Shown: positions 1 to 6,581 of the stretch, piece by piece | Layout of the letters: each line of letters starts with the position of its first letter | Position numbering within the stretch: the stretch's first letter is position 1 | DNA from: JBHJGP01 sp050331695 | GTDB taxonomy: Bacteria; Pseudomonadota; Alphaproteobacteria; Geminicoccales; Geminicoccaceae | Direction of reading: 5' to 3' | Length of the DNA: 21,399 bases | Assembly (NCBI GenBank): GCA_050331695.1 | Contig: JBHJGP010000027.1 | Location: 1 to 21,399, forward strand | Notes under the pieces: generated by a model | Told to the model about the DNA's origin: nothing | Databases searched by the model: none | Seen by the model: only the letters and a program-made list of their open reading frames with translations | Position numbers and translations under genes: made by a program

Positions 1-30
1 ATCTTCCGGTTCTTCCGCCGTGTCCTGCAT
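1..30 (-). CDS. Possible N-terminus of a leftward gene running off the left edge
   Basis: Reading leftward, an ATG at 30-28 opens a frame that stays open to the window edge and begins MQDTAEEPED, an acidic start. No strong ribosome binding site precedes it. With only ten codons visible, neither function nor reality can be established. A chance frame is equally possible. Confidence 0.25.
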   Translation of the reverse strand, partial: MQDTAEEPED

Positions 31-61
31 GTTAAGCTTGCTTGTTTGCCTTTTGACCTTT

Positions 62-87
62 CCGGGGGTATGGCCCCGGTGCTTTTT
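62..87 (+). terminator. Intrinsic-terminator-like hairpin
   Basis: Arms CCGGGG (62-67) and CCCCGG (74-79) are exact complements around a 6-nt loop. They are followed on the + strand by TGCTTTTT, giving a five-T tract. The shape fits a rho-independent terminator reading rightward, yet no rightward gene end is visible upstream. It may end a gene mostly outside the window. On the other strand it would be a leader hairpin without a U-tract, just before the possible leftward gene. Confidence 0.4.
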
Positions 88-142
88 GGCGCTTTCTTAC
101 GTTTCACGTCTTAATGCGCCAAATCGCACTTATTCCATGAAA

Positions 143-196
143 TAGTGCACCTTGAGACGCAAGGGAGCTATTCGCTCCGTATGCGTCGGTGCACTA
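143..196. repeat. Large imperfect hairpin (inverted repeat, about 20 paired bases)
   Basis: The outer arms TAGTGCACC (143-151) and GGTGCACTA (188-196) are perfect complements. Inside lies a second perfect pair, GACGCA (156-161) with TGCGTC (182-187), and then GGAGC (164-168) with GCTCC (174-178) around a 5-nt loop. The only interruptions are a 4-nt bulge (152-155) and a small internal loop (162-163/179-181). There is no T tract on either side, so it is not a classic terminator. It could be a REP-like palindromic element, a structured leader or small RNA for a leftward gene, or the remnant of a small mobile element. Confidence 0.7.
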
Positions 197-268
197 GCGT
201 CGCCTCGCTGATATAGCCGTTTCAAGCCCTTATGCCGAAACGATTGGATAGCCATCGAGGCCTGTAAC

Positions 269-282
269 GCGTAACGTTACGC
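269..282. promoter_or_regulatory. Perfect 14-bp palindrome, candidate operator
   Basis: GCGTAACGTTACGC reads identically on both strands. It lies about 215 bp upstream of the cupin start, in non-coding DNA, and is preceded by a partial overlapping copy of the half-site (GTAACG at 264-269). Length and symmetry are typical of a dimeric repressor site. No regulator gene is visible nearby, so this is inference from symmetry alone. Confidence 0.35.
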
Positions 283-498
283 TTGTCGAGCCAAATGGGA
301 AGCGGGGTGTCCGTTTGTGGAAACGCACCTATTGCACGTTAATTCAGAGTTCTGGTGACAGTGTGCTGGAGACATCTGATCACCGCGCACCTGCTTTACG
401 CAAGGGCTAACGAAACATGAGCGACGGGGTTCTGGTCCGATTATGTTTTGGCCGTCATGCTTCCGGCATTGCTTGTTTTCGGTGAACGGAGTGCCGCG

Positions 499-1035
499 AT
501 GGTTGTTCGGAGTTATGCCGTGGGACTGGTTACTGTCTTGCTTTCTGCTTTTGTCGCGGCGGGGCAGGCGTCAGCCGGAACGGTCGGCAAGCAAGTATCT
601 AGCGGGCCTCAACATCTGCACCTCGCGGGCGACGGCGCGGTCGACGGCGAGTTGGTGACCATCCGGCCCGATGAAACGGTTTTGACTCGTCAGAGCCTGC
701 CGAACTTCGTCGGCATCGGGCGCAAAAACGCCGGCGCGACCGGTCTTTCGATGAATCTGGTCGTCATTCCGCCGGGTGCGAAGGCCAAAGCCCATTATCA
801 CCAGGATTTCGAGACAGCGATCTACGTCCTCGAGGGCGAGGTCGAGACCCGCTACGGCCTCGGGCTCGCCAAATCCGTTATCAACAGGCCGGGGGATTTC
901 TTGTTCATTCCACCGAGCGTGCCGCACCAGCCGGTCAATCTCAGCGCCGAGAAGCCCGCCCGCGCCATCGTCGCCCGAAGCGACGCCGATGAGCAGGAAA
1001 ACGCCGTTCCCTACGACGTCGAGACCGGCCAATGA
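499..1035 (+). CDS. Exported cupin-domain protein
   Basis: This is a 178-residue protein with a single cupin beta-barrel. The ATG at 499 is chosen over an in-frame TTG at 448. It is preceded by CGGAG at good spacing and starts directly with a signal peptide (residues 1-26, ending QASA). Cupin motif 1 supplies H99, H101 and E105. Motif 2 (residues 132-147) supplies H143 with P138 and N147, with Ser140 where Gly is usual. The metal ligands are therefore intact. The signal peptide implies a periplasmic location. Its stop lies just before the RidA-like gene, so the two are probably co-transcribed. Cupins of this size are dioxygenases, isomerases or sugar/metabolite binders; the substrate cannot be read from sequence. 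Confidence 0.85.
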   Translation: MVVRSYAVGLVTVLLSAFVAAGQASAGTVGKQVSSGPQHLHLAGDGAVDGELVTIRPDETVLTRQSLPNFVGIGRKNAGATGLSMNLVVIPPGAKAKAHYHQDFETAIYVLEGEVETRYGLGLAKSVINRPGDFLFIPPSVPHQPVNLSAEKPARAIVARSDADEQENAVPYDVETGQ

Positions 1036-1064
1036 TCCTGGACGACACGAGCGAGGGCATAGGC

Positions 1065-1526
1065 ATGAACCGCCGCATGTTTCGATTCTGGCCGATGCTG
1101 GCACTGGCTGCGGTACTGCTCTTTCCTGGTTACTCTAAGGCCGCCGAGATCCAGAGATATCGCACCGAGGGTGCGAAGGCGCTGAACCTTCCGTTCTCCG
1201 AGGCCGTGATCGTCGGTGACACGATCTATCTCTCGGGGCAGATCGGCAATCTGCCGGGCAAGCCGGAACTTGCACCCGGCGGCATCGAGGGCGAGGCGCG
1301 CCAGGTCATGGCCAACATCGGTGCCGTCCTCGAGGCGAACGGTTCCTCCTTCGCGCAAGTAGTTCAGTGCACGGTCATGCTGGCCGATATCGCCGACTGG
1401 CCCGCATTCAACGACGTCTACGTGGCGAGTTTCGAGGACGGCGCTTTTCCCGCCAGGAGCGCGTTTGCTGCGTCAGGCCTGGCCCTAGGCGCAAGGGTCG
1501 AGGTCACCTGCATCGCGGTCCGCTAA
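1065..1526 (+). CDS. Exported RidA/YjgF-family protein with substituted active site
   Basis: This is a 153-residue member of the RidA (YjgF/YER057c/UK114) family. Classical RidA hydrolyses reactive enamine/imine intermediates in the cytoplasm. The ATG at 1065 is preferred over the upstream ATG at 1032 (which overlaps the cupin stop) because it has GAGGG upstream and begins a convincing signal peptide (NRRMFRFW, then a hydrophobic core, then YSKA). By alignment from memory with E. coli RidA, the key arginine (R131 in PARS), S57 and N116 are kept. Tyr17 is Phe44, Cys107 is Ala133 and Glu120 is Thr148. Loss of the glutamate suggests the classical imine deaminase activity is absent or altered. 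It pairs with the exported cupin upstream. Confidence 0.9.
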   Translation: MNRRMFRFWPMLALAAVLLFPGYSKAAEIQRYRTEGAKALNLPFSEAVIVGDTIYLSGQIGNLPGKPELAPGGIEGEARQVMANIGAVLEANGSSFAQVVQCTVMLADIADWPAFNDVYVASFEDGAFPARSAFAASGLALGARVEVTCIAVR

Positions 1527-1666
1527 GCCGTCCTGCGTTCGACGCGACCGAGGCGCGTTACCCTTTTCGTGCATGGGCTCGGGAGCTTCGTCCGACCGTC
1601 GTGACAACCTTCCGGCCGCAGCATTTAGACTTGCGCAGCAACGGTGAGCATGGGTTGAAGCCGATG

Positions 1667-2896
1667 TCACACGCGACCCGTGGCCGTGGTGCCCTCCTGC
1701 CAGAGCGCCGTTCGGCGGGCGGTACCTTCGATCAGGCGGACCTCTCGGTTCACCCGATCCGCCCAGGGAACAAAGCTCCGCCGGGCCGCCGCTGCCGCCC
1801 GGATCCGCATCTCCTGCACGCGGGTGTGATCGTCCAGGAGCGCCGCCAGCCGCTTGGCGGCGTCGGATGTATTCTTGATGCGCAGCCCGCTGACATTGTC
1901 CTCGATCACGCCGTCCAGGACGTCGCTGTCCTGGACGACCACGACCGCGCCTGCGGCCAGCCCTTCGATGACGACATTGCCCATGCTGGCCAGTGCGTAA
2001 GGTGCCAGCACCGCCAGACAGTTGTTGTAATAAACCGATAGAGATGAATTCGGCAGGGCTCCCAGATAATCCACGGATCCCTGAAGGTCATAGTCAAGGA
2101 TGCGGTTTCTGCACGCCTCCCAGTAAGCTTTGTCGACAACACCGCCGGCGATGCACAATCTGACATGGGTCCAGCCCAGGGCATGAAGATCTCTTAAAAT
2201 CATCAGGGCGCAATGCTGCCTTTTCCACGAGGTAATCCGTGCCGGCATAAACAAAAAACATTTTTCGTCAGTATTTAGGTTCAGGTCAAGGCGTGCGTCG
2301 GGGAAATCAACGCCGTTTCTCCAAAAATAGAAAGGCCCTGATTTTCGATGGCCCCAGCGCTCCCAGACGCGATCGCCGTGAGAGCCGTCATCCGTGACCA
2401 GCAGAAAACTCTGACGATTGCGGTAAGCCAGATATACGAGAGGGCTGGCCATGGCGGTCTTAACGTTTCCGAACCGCTTCAGCCTGGTCCACAGATTATT
2501 GACCCCGTAGAGCCGCTGGCCGCAGGGGACACCCATAAGACGGGCGACGATACATCCGAGAGCCCCGACAGATCCGTGACCGTACACAAAATCATATTGC
2601 TCGGTTTTCAACGCACCATAAACACCTCTCAATATCCTGAGGACCGAGAGAAGGCCGTGAAAGCTCCGGAAATTCCATCGAACGAACCGGAATGAAATGT
2701 TGTGAAGCCAATCCGCCTCGATCCTTAGCTCAGCCGGAATAGTCCGAGAGGCTACGACACAATCAATTTTATGGCCGGCATCGGTCAGCCCTCTAAGCGA
2801 GTTCAAGAACGAAGGCATTCCCGAGGCCTCGACATGTCCACGAACAATGAGATCTTCCAGGCCGAGCCAAAGGTGAGTAACATATAAAATGCGCAT
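1667..2896 (-). CDS. Glycosyltransferase, GT4-like (GT-B fold)
   Basis: This is a 409-residue glycosyltransferase, probably transferring a sugar from a nucleotide donor during surface polysaccharide or LPS synthesis. The start at 2896 (MRILYVTHLWLG) is the usual first beta-strand of GT-B enzymes. An in-frame ATG at 2962 would add 22 residues and sit almost on the predicted transcription start. The C-terminal half has the donor-site layout: LFMPARITSWKRQ, then VRLCIAGG, then VDYLGALP, then GNVVIEGLAAG. The second Glu of the E-x7-E motif is present in VIEGLAAG, but the first is replaced by Ala/Ser (ALASMGN). Upstream DNA is extremely AT-rich and no other intact polysaccharide gene is adjacent, suggesting an orphan from a transferred cluster. 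Its 3' end converges with the RidA-like gene. Confidence 0.85.
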   Translation of the reverse strand: MRILYVTHLWLGLEDLIVRGHVEASGMPSFLNSLRGLTDAGHKIDCVVASRTIPAELRIEADWLHNISFRFVRWNFRSFHGLLSVLRILRGVYGALKTEQYDFVYGHGSVGALGCIVARLMGVPCGQRLYGVNNLWTRLKRFGNVKTAMASPLVYLAYRNRQSFLLVTDDGSHGDRVWERWGHRKSGPFYFWRNGVDFPDARLDLNLNTDEKCFLFMPARITSWKRQHCALMILRDLHALGWTHVRLCIAGGVVDKAYWEACRNRILDYDLQGSVDYLGALPNSSLSVYYNNCLAVLAPYALASMGNVVIEGLAAGAVVVVQDSDVLDGVIEDNVSGLRIKNTSDAAKRLAALLDDHTRVQEMRIRAAAAARRSFVPWADRVNREVRLIEGTARRTALWQEGTTATGRV

Positions 2897-2976
2897 GGAA
2901 ACACGCCAAAGTAATTTGCAAATACATGGCAAATCAGCTGCGGATTTTTCTGCCGACAGCATTTTGCAAGAGTATA

Positions 2977-3005
2977 AAAATATATTTACTCTATAGTTGT
3001 GTCAA
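2977..3005 (-). promoter_or_regulatory. Candidate sigma-70 promoter for the glycosyltransferase
   Basis: Read leftward, 3005-3000 is a perfect TTGACA -35 box. After a 17-bp spacer, 2982-2977 reads TATTTT as a -10; a TATATT two bases earlier is an alternative at 15-bp spacing. This would start transcription near 2970, about 75 nt upstream of the chosen start codon. The surrounding AT-richness raises the chance of a coincidental match. Confidence 0.35.
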
Positions 3006-3703
3006 TTTTTTTTCGTAAAATAAACTTTCACTTAAAAGCTGAATATTTTGAATGAAAAATTGTTTCTTAAAATGAATTGTATTTGAATAACAAAAAATGA
3101 GCAGTTGGATGGAATAAAAAAGATTTCGATCTGGGAATCAATACTTATTCATAAAAACGATCTGGCCTAGAATATTAGTTGTGGCCAATGCTGGTTGAAA
3201 AGTGAGACAGCGGGGTCGTGGGAGATGTTTTTGGCCGGTTATTATTGACTAAGGCCTGCCCGCGCTAGTTTGCGGGCAGAAGAAAACAAAGGGCCGGGTT
3301 CAAGATGCTGAACTGAAAGCAAATTTGGCGTCAGGCAAGGTCCGCCGCGAGCCCGTCTCGAACTGCATGAAATCCTGTCTTTCCACCCGGAAGGAGAGAA
3401 TAAACGGGCGTCCCCCGTGACTATTCCGGCTCTTTTCGTGGCTTCCAAACGAAAGAATGGCCGATTCGGGGGTTGTCGCCCTGTCGATGGCCGGTTTTCG
3501 GATTTTTTCGGTCGCCCAAGCCCAGCTTTCGCGATGTCGGTCACGAGCCTTCTCGCAGCGCCGCGGTCAGTGAAAAGACACTCGCCGCCAGCGGATCACC
3601 TCGATCTGACTTGGTTCATCGGACGACGGGTAGTCTAGATCTCCCCGTGTGATCGAGAAGCGCGCAAACGTCGGTTCACCGTGCCCTCGCGCGGCCTGCC
3701 GTC
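3006..3703. other. Gene-poor stretch: AT-rich DNA, then unassigned GC-richer DNA
   Basis: Positions 3001-3060 hold 12 G/C of 60 and 3061-3120 hold 14 of 60, far below the flanking genes. Composition rises sharply after about 3184. From 3242 to 3640 short frames are open on both strands (leftward 3544-3242, rightward 3417-3638), but neither shows a domain I recognise and each is in part the shadow of the other. The abrupt composition change suggests a junction between pieces of different origin. I could not identify a transposase or integrase remnant. Confidence 0.5.
3256..3279. repeat. 8-bp stem hairpin
   Basis: CTGCCCGC (3256-3263) and GCGGGCAG (3272-3279) are exact complements around an 8-nt loop. 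No T tract follows on either strand. It sits near the boundary between the AT-rich stretch and the GC-richer block, so it may be a remnant terminator or the end of a lost mobile element. Confidence 0.4.
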
Positions 3704-4020
3704 CTACGAACAGGTTCGCATCGCCTCTGTCGGTGCGCCAGCGGTACGGCCCACGAATGCCGTGATACGGTGCTCTATCGTATCAATCAGGCGGGGATCG
3801 TTAGATTGCTTCGGACCGCTGGGCCACGGCGGCTGGTCCAGCGGGAACGGATCTTCGGCCACGCGGTAGCCGAGGCGGCCGATCGGTTTCACTAAGCGAA
3901 GGTCGACTAGGCCGTCCCTGATCACCTCGTCCTCGATATGAATGGCCTCGACCCGACCGATCACCGTCGTGTTCGCCGTCTTGCTTAGATCCGGGCTTTC
4001 GAGCTCCACGAACTGGGTGG
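3704..4020 (-). pseudogene. 3' fragment of a flavin reductase-like gene
   Basis: Read leftward from 4020, the frame encodes TQFVELESPD and continues to GRLGYR. It matches the C-terminal third of the intact flavin reductase at 5313-5951 (42 of 52 residues identical by hand alignment), then drifts into a different tail ending at 3704. Relative to the intact copy there is a 9-bp in-frame deletion after GRLGYR. Homology stops abruptly at about 4020, and an in-frame stop (TAA, read leftward) lies at 4057-4055, so the N-terminal two thirds with most of the FMN-binding split barrel are missing. It is too diverged for a recent copy and looks like the remains of a paralogue. Confidence 0.75.
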
Positions 4021-4079
4021 AGAGGGTTTCCCGTTTGACCGGACTTGCGGCCAGTTACGTCGCCAGGGCAACAAGACGA

Positions 4080-4238
4080 ATGACACTACTGTTGCGTTGG
4101 TTTGATTACCATAAATTGCTCCTGGGATCATTGGTTAGATTGGGAGGGCCGCCAACTCTCTTATGGCTTTATTTCAGAAGACAAAAAAAACTCAAACCCG
4201 TATTTCGTGACAAAATCCAAATGGTTGAGCCGAAGTGA
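4080..4238 (+). other. Orphan 52-codon ORF, possible C-terminal gene remnant
   Basis: A rightward frame from ATG 4080 to a TGA at 4238 encodes a basic, partly hydrophobic peptide (for example LLLGSLVRLGGPPTLLWLY, then RRQKKLKPVFRDK). The frame stays open upstream into the antisense of the flavin reductase fragment, which is probably accidental. The composition looks like the tail of a membrane-associated or glycosylation-related protein cut by the same rearrangement, but I do not recognise a family. It may also be a chance frame. Confidence 0.25.
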
Positions 4239-4365
4239 AAATTTTGCTGGTTAAAAGATTATATCTGGGGCCAATTTACGCTGACTCGCTGGTTGTTTTT
4301 GCGTTGCGAGTTGATGGAACTCGAATTTCCCGAAATCTTTCAAATATTTTTTTGATAATAAGAAT
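4239..4365. other. AT-rich spacer
   Basis: This non-coding stretch separates the orphan ORF from the methyltransferase pseudogene. It is AT-rich like 2963-3180, with T runs near 4346-4354, supporting a shared foreign origin for the pieces of this island. No convincing promoter or repeat is seen. Confidence 0.4.
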
Positions 4366-5222
4366 TTGAAGAATACGGATGGAATAAGAAAGAGGCAAGA
4401 GCAAATTTCAGTATTGATTGTTAACCAAAAATTTTTTTCCGAGAGGGTCTTTCACTGTATTGATTATTCGGACGCAGTCGATGATATGTCACCGGAAATC
4501 GATAGCTCTAAGTTCGACCGAGCCGGCGTAGCTTATATTGAGAGGCATTTACAGTCGAACCAAGAGCGGTTCGATCGGCAAGTTTCTGCATTGACGCGCT
4601 TTGTAGCCCTGAAGGGCAAGCGGGTTGTGGACGTCGGCCGCGGCGGCGGCCCGTTTCTAGCCAAAGCTCGAGCGTTGGGCGCCGATGTGGTTGGCGTTGA
4701 GTTATCGGACCGGCGGGTGCATTACGCGGTCACCAAGCATGATCTGCCCATCGTCAAAAGGCCCATCGAAGATAATTATTGGGCGGCGGACGCCGGCTCC
4801 TTTGACGTGGTCACGCTCTGGGATGTAATTGAGCATGCGAATTTTCCCTGCGCCACCCTTCGTTCAGCTCGCCGACTGCTCAAGCCGGGCAGGTTTTATT
4901 GTTGGACGCACCGCGAAGAGGCTCACTTTACCATCTTGTTGGCGCGCTCAGCTGCCGTTTGTCCCGCGGCCGGCTGGTCTTGTTTTTGGATGGCATGTAC
5001 TCGGCCCGTGACTTCTGCCACAAATAGATCTTTTCGACCGAGGAAATACGGGAACTTATGCTGTCCGGCGGGCGCGAGCTCTTCTTTCTGCATCGCCACT
5101 ATCTCAAGAAAATGGTCCGATCAGCCCGGCTGGCCCGCTAGCTCGAGCCGATCAGGAAAATGGTGATGGGCATGATTGCGGTGAAGAACAAGATGCTTGT
5201 TGTAGGCCGCAAAGCTTTGTGA
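4366..5222 (+). pseudogene. Class I SAM-dependent methyltransferase, frameshifted pseudogene
   Basis: The first frame holds a Rossmann methyltransferase core. Motif I is VVDVGRGGGPFLAKA (canonical VLDxGCGxG, with Cys replaced by Arg), followed by VVGVELSD, then SFDVVTLWDVIEHA, then LLKPG. At about 4890-4940 several small indels scatter the coding sense over three frames. It then continues in another frame as LYHLVGALSCRLSRGRLV, then MYSARDFCHK, TAG (5025-5027), IFSTEEIRELML, then HYLKKMVRSARLAR, TAG (5139-5141), and finally KNKMLVVGRKAL with stop at 5220-5222. That tail fits methyltransferases linked to cell-surface glycan clusters. The protein is therefore inactivated. The start is uncertain; ATG 4486 or the TTG at 4366 are options. 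Confidence 0.82.
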
Positions 5223-5249
5223 CCTCAGGCGCTCGCGGAACTCTGGCCG

Positions 5250-5266
5250 TCCCGGAACCACCGGGA
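5250..5266. terminator. Small hairpin between pseudogene and flavin reductase
   Basis: TCCCGG (5250-5255) and CCGGGA (5261-5266) pair perfectly around AACCA. It lies in the convergent gap between the methyltransferase pseudogene and the leftward flavin reductase, a natural place for a terminator. There is no T tract, so the call is weak. Confidence 0.3.
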
Positions 5267-5312
5267 TAGGGCGACCGCACGCGCCCAGACCGACGGTCAG
5301 GCGGAGCCCCCG

Positions 5313-5951
5313 CTACCTGTCTGACGGCGGCCAGGTCGGCCGGTCCATGGAGAACAGATCCTCGACCACGGCATAGTCCCGGTAGCCTAGGCGGCCGATC
5401 GGTTTGACCAGGCGAAGGTCGACCATGCCGTCGACGATCACATCGTCCCTGATATGAATGACCTCGACGCGGCCGATCACCATCGTGTTGGTCGAACGGC
5501 TGCGATCCGGGCTCTCGAGCTCGACGAATTGGGTCGCCACGCATTCCAGGTGGATCGGACATTCGGCGACCATCGGAACGGTCGAATTGGTGGCCGGCAT
5601 TTTGGTGAGGCCAGTGAGCTCGAACTCGTCGACATCATGGGGCGCAGGGATCGAGCTGTGATTGACCGCCTCCCGGAGCTCCCAGGTCGCCATATTCACC
5701 ACGAAATGTTTTGTCCGTTCGATGTTGTGGAGCGAATCCTTGTGATCGCCCTCGTGCTGCTCGTGGCGACTGGTGCTGGAAAACATCACCTGCGGCGGGG
5801 TGTAGGCGATACCGTTGAAGAAGGAGTAGGGCGCAAGATTGACGTTTCCATCGCCATCAATCGAGGAGATCCAGCCGATCGGCCTGGGCACCACGACGGC
5901 GTTGAACGGATTATGCTTCAGCCCGTGATGCTGATCGGTCCGGTAATGCAT
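5313..5951 (-). CDS. Flavin reductase family protein (FMN-binding split barrel)
   Basis: This 212-residue protein matches the flavin-reductase-like family: NPFNAVVVPRPIGWISS near the N-terminus, then NLAPYSFFNGIAYTPPQVMFSS, the typical flavin-contact region of the split barrel. It continues through FVVNMATWELREAVN, and VIGRVEVIHIRDDVI toward the C-terminus, to a tail at GRLGYRDYAVVEDLF. Members reduce FMN/FAD with NAD(P)H or bind flavin in small oxidoreductases; the partner is not evident. ATG 5951 begins the conserved N-terminus and has GGGGAGA upstream. A diverged 3' fragment of a paralogue lies at 3704-4020 in the same orientation, so the island material between sits flanked by related sequence. 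Confidence 0.9.
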   Translation of the reverse strand: MHYRTDQHHGLKHNPFNAVVVPRPIGWISSIDGDGNVNLAPYSFFNGIAYTPPQVMFSSTSRHEQHEGDHKDSLHNIERTKHFVVNMATWELREAVNHSSIPAPHDVDEFELTGLTKMPATNSTVPMVAECPIHLECVATQFVELESPDRSRSTNTMVIGRVEVIHIRDDVIVDGMVDLRLVKPIGRLGYRDYAVVEDLFSMDRPTWPPSDR

Positions 5952-6016
5952 TTTTGTCTCTGTCTCCCCGGGTCCCTTGATTTTTAGCCGCGTTACCGAT
6001 CACGGCATGCTCGCCC

Positions 6017-6358
6017 TCAGGCGCAGCGGGGACCGCTCTTGGAACGCTCGAGTTTGGCGATGGATCCAGCGTCTTGCTTGCCATCCTTGGTTGTCGGCGC
6101 CGATCCCTGGCGCCGGCGGCGTAACAGGTTGCGGACGGGCCTCATCCATTGCGGGTAGCGCTTCTTCAACTCGATGAAGCGCCGCCGGGCCATCCGCGAA
6201 TTGCCGAGAACCAGTCCGGCTCCGGAGCCGATGATCAAAAACCCCCCGGGGAGCGGCGAAATGTACCACAGCGTGCCCACGATGAGGCAGGCCACGCCGG
6301 TGGATAGCATGGCCATGCGTCGCCACGGGGGCATGGGCAGAGCGGTCTGAGACGCCAT
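6017..6358 (-). CDS. Small membrane protein, PGPGW-like
   Basis: This is a 113-residue protein with two closely spaced hydrophobic segments (about residues 16-33 and 38-52) separated by PLPGGF, resembling the PGPGW turn of a family of short putative transmembrane proteins. A strongly basic tail follows (RMARRRFIELKKRYPQW, then RNLLRRRR), likely cytoplasmic. The function is not known. The frame is preferred over the overlapping 131-residue frame because of its membrane and amphipathic pattern. The start at 6358 has no strong ribosome binding site; M9 or M15 are alternatives. Confidence 0.6.
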   Translation of the reverse strand: MASQTALPMPPWRRMAMLSTGVACLIVGTLWYISPLPGGFLIIGSGAGLVLGNSRMARRRFIELKKRYPQWMRPVRNLLRRRRQGSAPTTKDGKQDAGSIAKLERSKSGPRCA

Positions 6359-6562
6359 GTGAGGGCTCGACTGGTTGCGAACACATCGAGGTCAACCCCG
6401 ACGCCGTATATTGGTCATGTGAAGGTTTATCGACTCCTAACGGCGCATCACAAAAGCTCAGCCGCGCAGAAAAAGTGTTCGACAGCGACCGAACTCCATT
6501 CCTAACCTGAGAAGCGCATCATGGTGCGGTAATTGAGGCTGGATCGGTGCGTCGGCCAAGCC

Positions 6563-6581
6563 GAACGGCCGAAAGCCGTTC
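6563..6581 (-). terminator. Hairpin overlapping the stop of the MBL-fold gene
   Basis: GAACGGC (6563-6569) and GCCGTTC (6575-6581) pair perfectly around a 5-nt loop. Read leftward, the hairpin begins at the TGA stop of the upstream gene. No T tract follows. It may act as a transcript 3'-end stabiliser or weak terminator. Confidence 0.35.

Noticed and set aside
448..498. TTG start for the cupin gene
   Set aside because: It adds 17 residues before a clean signal peptide and has no ribosome binding site, unlike ATG 499.
1032..1064. Upstream ATG of the RidA-like gene overlapping the cupin stop
   Set aside because: Overlap is attractive, but starting there would put eleven mostly polar residues ahead of the signal peptide. 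ATG 1065 has its own GAGGG.
2963..3180. AT-rich DNA as an origin or centromere-like site
   Set aside because: No iterons, DnaA-box clusters or parS-like palindromes were seen. Foreign DNA is a simpler explanation.
3242..3544. 100-codon leftward ORF as a real gene
   Set aside because: No ribosome binding site or domain is seen, it competes with an open frame on the other strand, and it lies in probable junction DNA.
3704..5530. Attachment-site (att) direct repeats flanking an integrated element
   Set aside because: The two flavin reductase stretches differ at about one base in five and include a 9-bp indel, so they are diverged paralogues and not recent att duplications. No integrase or tRNA is present.
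6000..6395. 131-codon leftward frame overlapping the small membrane protein
   Set aside because: It is rich in His, Arg and Pro with no hydrophobic pattern. The overlapping 113-residue frame has coherent membrane segments.
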